A DNA stretch of 14,925 bases from Clostridia bacterium (GTDB taxonomy: Bacteria; UBA6262; WVXT01; JAUXBS01). Location: the NCBI GenBank assembly GCA_030618495.1, contig JAUXDE010000035.1, positions 1 to 14,925 of the forward strand. Direction: 5' to 3'. The notes under the pieces are model-generated. The model was not told the origin of the DNA. It saw nothing but the letters and a program-made list of their open reading frames with translations, and searched no databases. Of this stretch, positions 13,692-14,925 are shown piece by piece. Position 1 is the stretch's first letter, and each line of letters opens with the position of its first letter. A program made the position numbers and the translations under genes.

Positions 13692-14925
13692 TCAATCCTG
13701 CCTGTCAAACCTGATATAAGCAAAAGCCACCGAAAGGTCTCTCAGGTCATTATCATCCGTAATTTCAACGGGGCTTGCCATGTAATTGTACTTAAACCTC
13801 ACGGTATTCCACCCGGTTTTCCAACATTCAGGTGGGATAAAGAACTCATGCCTGTTCCACTCGCATGACAATACCGCTTCATCAACGTACCTGTTATTAA
13901 CGTACAACTTTATGGACTGTACCGGTGAATTATCATAAGCAAAAGGTTTTACTTTGAGCGCTAAACTGTATTCCCCCGGTTCTTCCATGGGTATTGCCAG
14001 CGTTGACTCTGTACTGTCTGCCCAGGAGAAAAGGAAATCGCCTTCGCTCAGCTCCGTCCGGGACCAGCCGTCCTTAAGAAAACCCCTTGAAGCGGGAGAG
14101 AAGTTTATCTCAAGCGTTCCCTTACGGTGAAACTTCTTAGTCATCTTACTCATCCTGCCCGAAGGTTTTAGACTCCCGGCAGGGTCTTTGAGAGTAAGGA
14201 CTTTCCCGGTTACGTCCTCACCTTTTTTAACTATCATGTACAAGTTGGCTTTATAACCACACCTGTTAATTGAGACAACTTTCCGGCTGTTGATATTAGC
14301 TTTTTTTATATCCCTCATGCTCAGCCCATGGAAGTAAAGGGACTTTCCTTTCGGGACCTCCCTGCCGAAGACGAAAGGCGACCTGACAGTTTTATCCCTG
14401 TCCCCGAAGCTGTTCCTGAACTTTTCCGCTTCCGGTACGTCCATGGAACCGTTAAGCGCGTATTCCGGGTATGACTTAAGTATTGCCGAAGTATGCCAGT
14501 ACCAGTGAACGAGTATATTGTTCCCCTTTCTCTTCTTCTCTCCTATGAGTTTGTAAAGAAAATTCTGGCCCCAGGCATAGGTAGGAGCCAATATGATGCT
14601 GTTATCCTTCACATTATCCAGCATGAAACCGGTAAACTCATCAGACCAGGTGTTTCCCCTCTGATTTGCCACATGGTAATTGCCGGAGAATCCCGCAACA
14701 AGCAGTATAACTGACAGTACCGCGAAAGCGCTTATCCTCATGCCTTTCGTTACGGTTTGAAGTGAGAGTATTTTTTTATACAATGAATCAAGCCCAATTC
14801 CTATAAAAACGGCAAATACCAGGAAGGACGGTATGAAGAAAACGAATATATCCCCTATCCCGTAATTCAGGGTGAATAAAAGATTACCGAAAAACAGCAG
14901 GAGGAAAAAAACCGAAAGTCTTAAC
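13692..14925 (-). CDS. Second DUF2723-type glycosyltransferase, partial at window edge
   Basis: The frame runs on the minus strand from the right edge without a stop, so the N-terminal part lies outside the window. A TTG at 14783 is internal rather than a start: the upstream codons read TLNYGIGDIFVFFIPSFLVF, matching ALNYNIPDIDSYYIPAFLVF of the neighbouring DUF2723 protein. The visible portion has two membrane helices and a long extracytoplasmic domain. Shared features with the paralogue include NSIIL, FLYKLIGEKKR versus YLYKLIGERKR, GWSRTE versus GWSRVE, and FAYIRF versus FEWIKF at the end. Similarity is clear but low, so the duplication is old. Its stop is 1 bp from that of the convergent paralogue, leaving no room for a separate terminator. 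It probably uses a lipid-linked sugar in the same pathway with a different acceptor. Confidence 0.85.
   Translation of the reverse strand, partial: LRLSVFFLLLFFGNLLFTLNYGIGDIFVFFIPSFLVFAVFIGIGLDSLYKKILSLQTVTKGMRISAFAVLSVILLVAGFSGNYHVANQRGNTWSDEFTGFMLDNVKDNSIILAPTYAWGQNFLYKLIGEKKRKGNNILVHWYWHTSAILKSYPEYALNGSMDVPEAEKFRNSFGDRDKTVRSPFVFGREVPKGKSLYFHGLSMRDIKKANINSRKVVSINRCGYKANLYMIVKKGEDVTGKVLTLKDPAGSLKPSGRMSKMTKKFHRKGTLEINFSPASRGFLKDGWSRTELSEGDFLFSWADSTESTLAIPMEEPGEYSLALKVKPFAYDNSPVQSIKLYVNNRYVDEAVLSCEWNRHEFFIPPECWKTGWNTVRFKYNYMASPVEITDDNDLRDLSVAFAYIRFDRQD

Noticed and set aside
14783-14783. TTG 14783 as the true start of the minus-strand gene
   Set aside because: The frame stays open to the window edge and the upstream residues align with membrane helices of the DUF2723 paralogue, so the gene is truncated by the window and not by biology.
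1-14925. CRISPR arrays, tRNA/rRNA genes, insertion sequences, prophage or defence genes
   Set aside because: By reading both strands I found no regularly spaced repeats, cloverleaf-like segments, transposase or integrase motifs. A covariance-model and profile search would be needed to exclude weak cases.

Overview
This window looks like a piece of chromosome from an uncultivated, probably anaerobic, diderm bacterium. Evidence for an outer envelope glycan is a Wzx-type flippase, an O-antigen-ligase-family protein and two DUF2723 membrane glycosyltransferases. The coding DNA is of middling G+C, and arginine is very often AGG. The mix of genes (an 'archaeal-type' Ogg2 glycosylase, a DUF2330 secreted protein, DUF2723 proteins) resembles candidate-phylum or deltaproteobacterial genomes. 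No marker in the window fixes the phylum, so this placement is inference. There are no tRNA, rRNA, CRISPR, insertion-sequence or phage genes.

Layout. (1) 1-521 is AT-rich and carries no convincing gene; it holds an odd C5G8 tract and several short dyads. (2) 522-3052 is a stress module. A near-consensus promoter with an operator-like dyad in its spacer drives a small ArsR-type repressor (599-901). A complete DnaK chaperone gene (1048-2997) follows and ends in a hairpin terminator. (3) 3202-6952 is a tightly packed six-gene operon with its own promoter: Ogg2-type 8-oxoguanine glycosylase/lyase, ArsP/SO_0444-type metal permease, RseC-family redox membrane protein, CutA, a flavodoxin and ribonuclease Z. 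Stop and start codons overlap or nearly touch along it. The shared theme is metal and oxidative stress plus nucleic-acid maintenance. (4) 6979-8685 encodes a secreted DUF2330 protein that seems to carry a large internal insertion. (5) 8780-13690 is an envelope-glycan operon (flippase, O-antigen-ligase family, DUF2723 transferase). A second, diverged DUF2723 gene points back at it from the right edge (13692 to beyond 14925) and stops 1 bp away.

How the parts may work together. In the glycan operon the flippase would move lipid-linked sugars across the inner membrane. The two polytopic transferases would then use them on the periplasmic side; no cytoplasmic sugar-assembly genes are visible, so these must lie elsewhere. 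In the middle operon, metal export (permease), metal tolerance (CutA), thiol/redox functions (RseC-like, flavodoxin) and oxidised-guanine repair fit one physiological response. The ArsR repressor has a variant cysteine motif and may sense a metal, metalloid or thiol-reactive agent and control itself, and possibly dnaK.

The most unusual observations are the ArsR-dnaK pairing with structured regulatory DNA, the metal/repair operon, a possible ATC start for the flippase, an eight-codon mini-ORF that bridges two glycan genes, the interrupted DUF2330 domain, and the tail-to-tail DUF2723 paralogues. I found no clearly new defence or mobile system.
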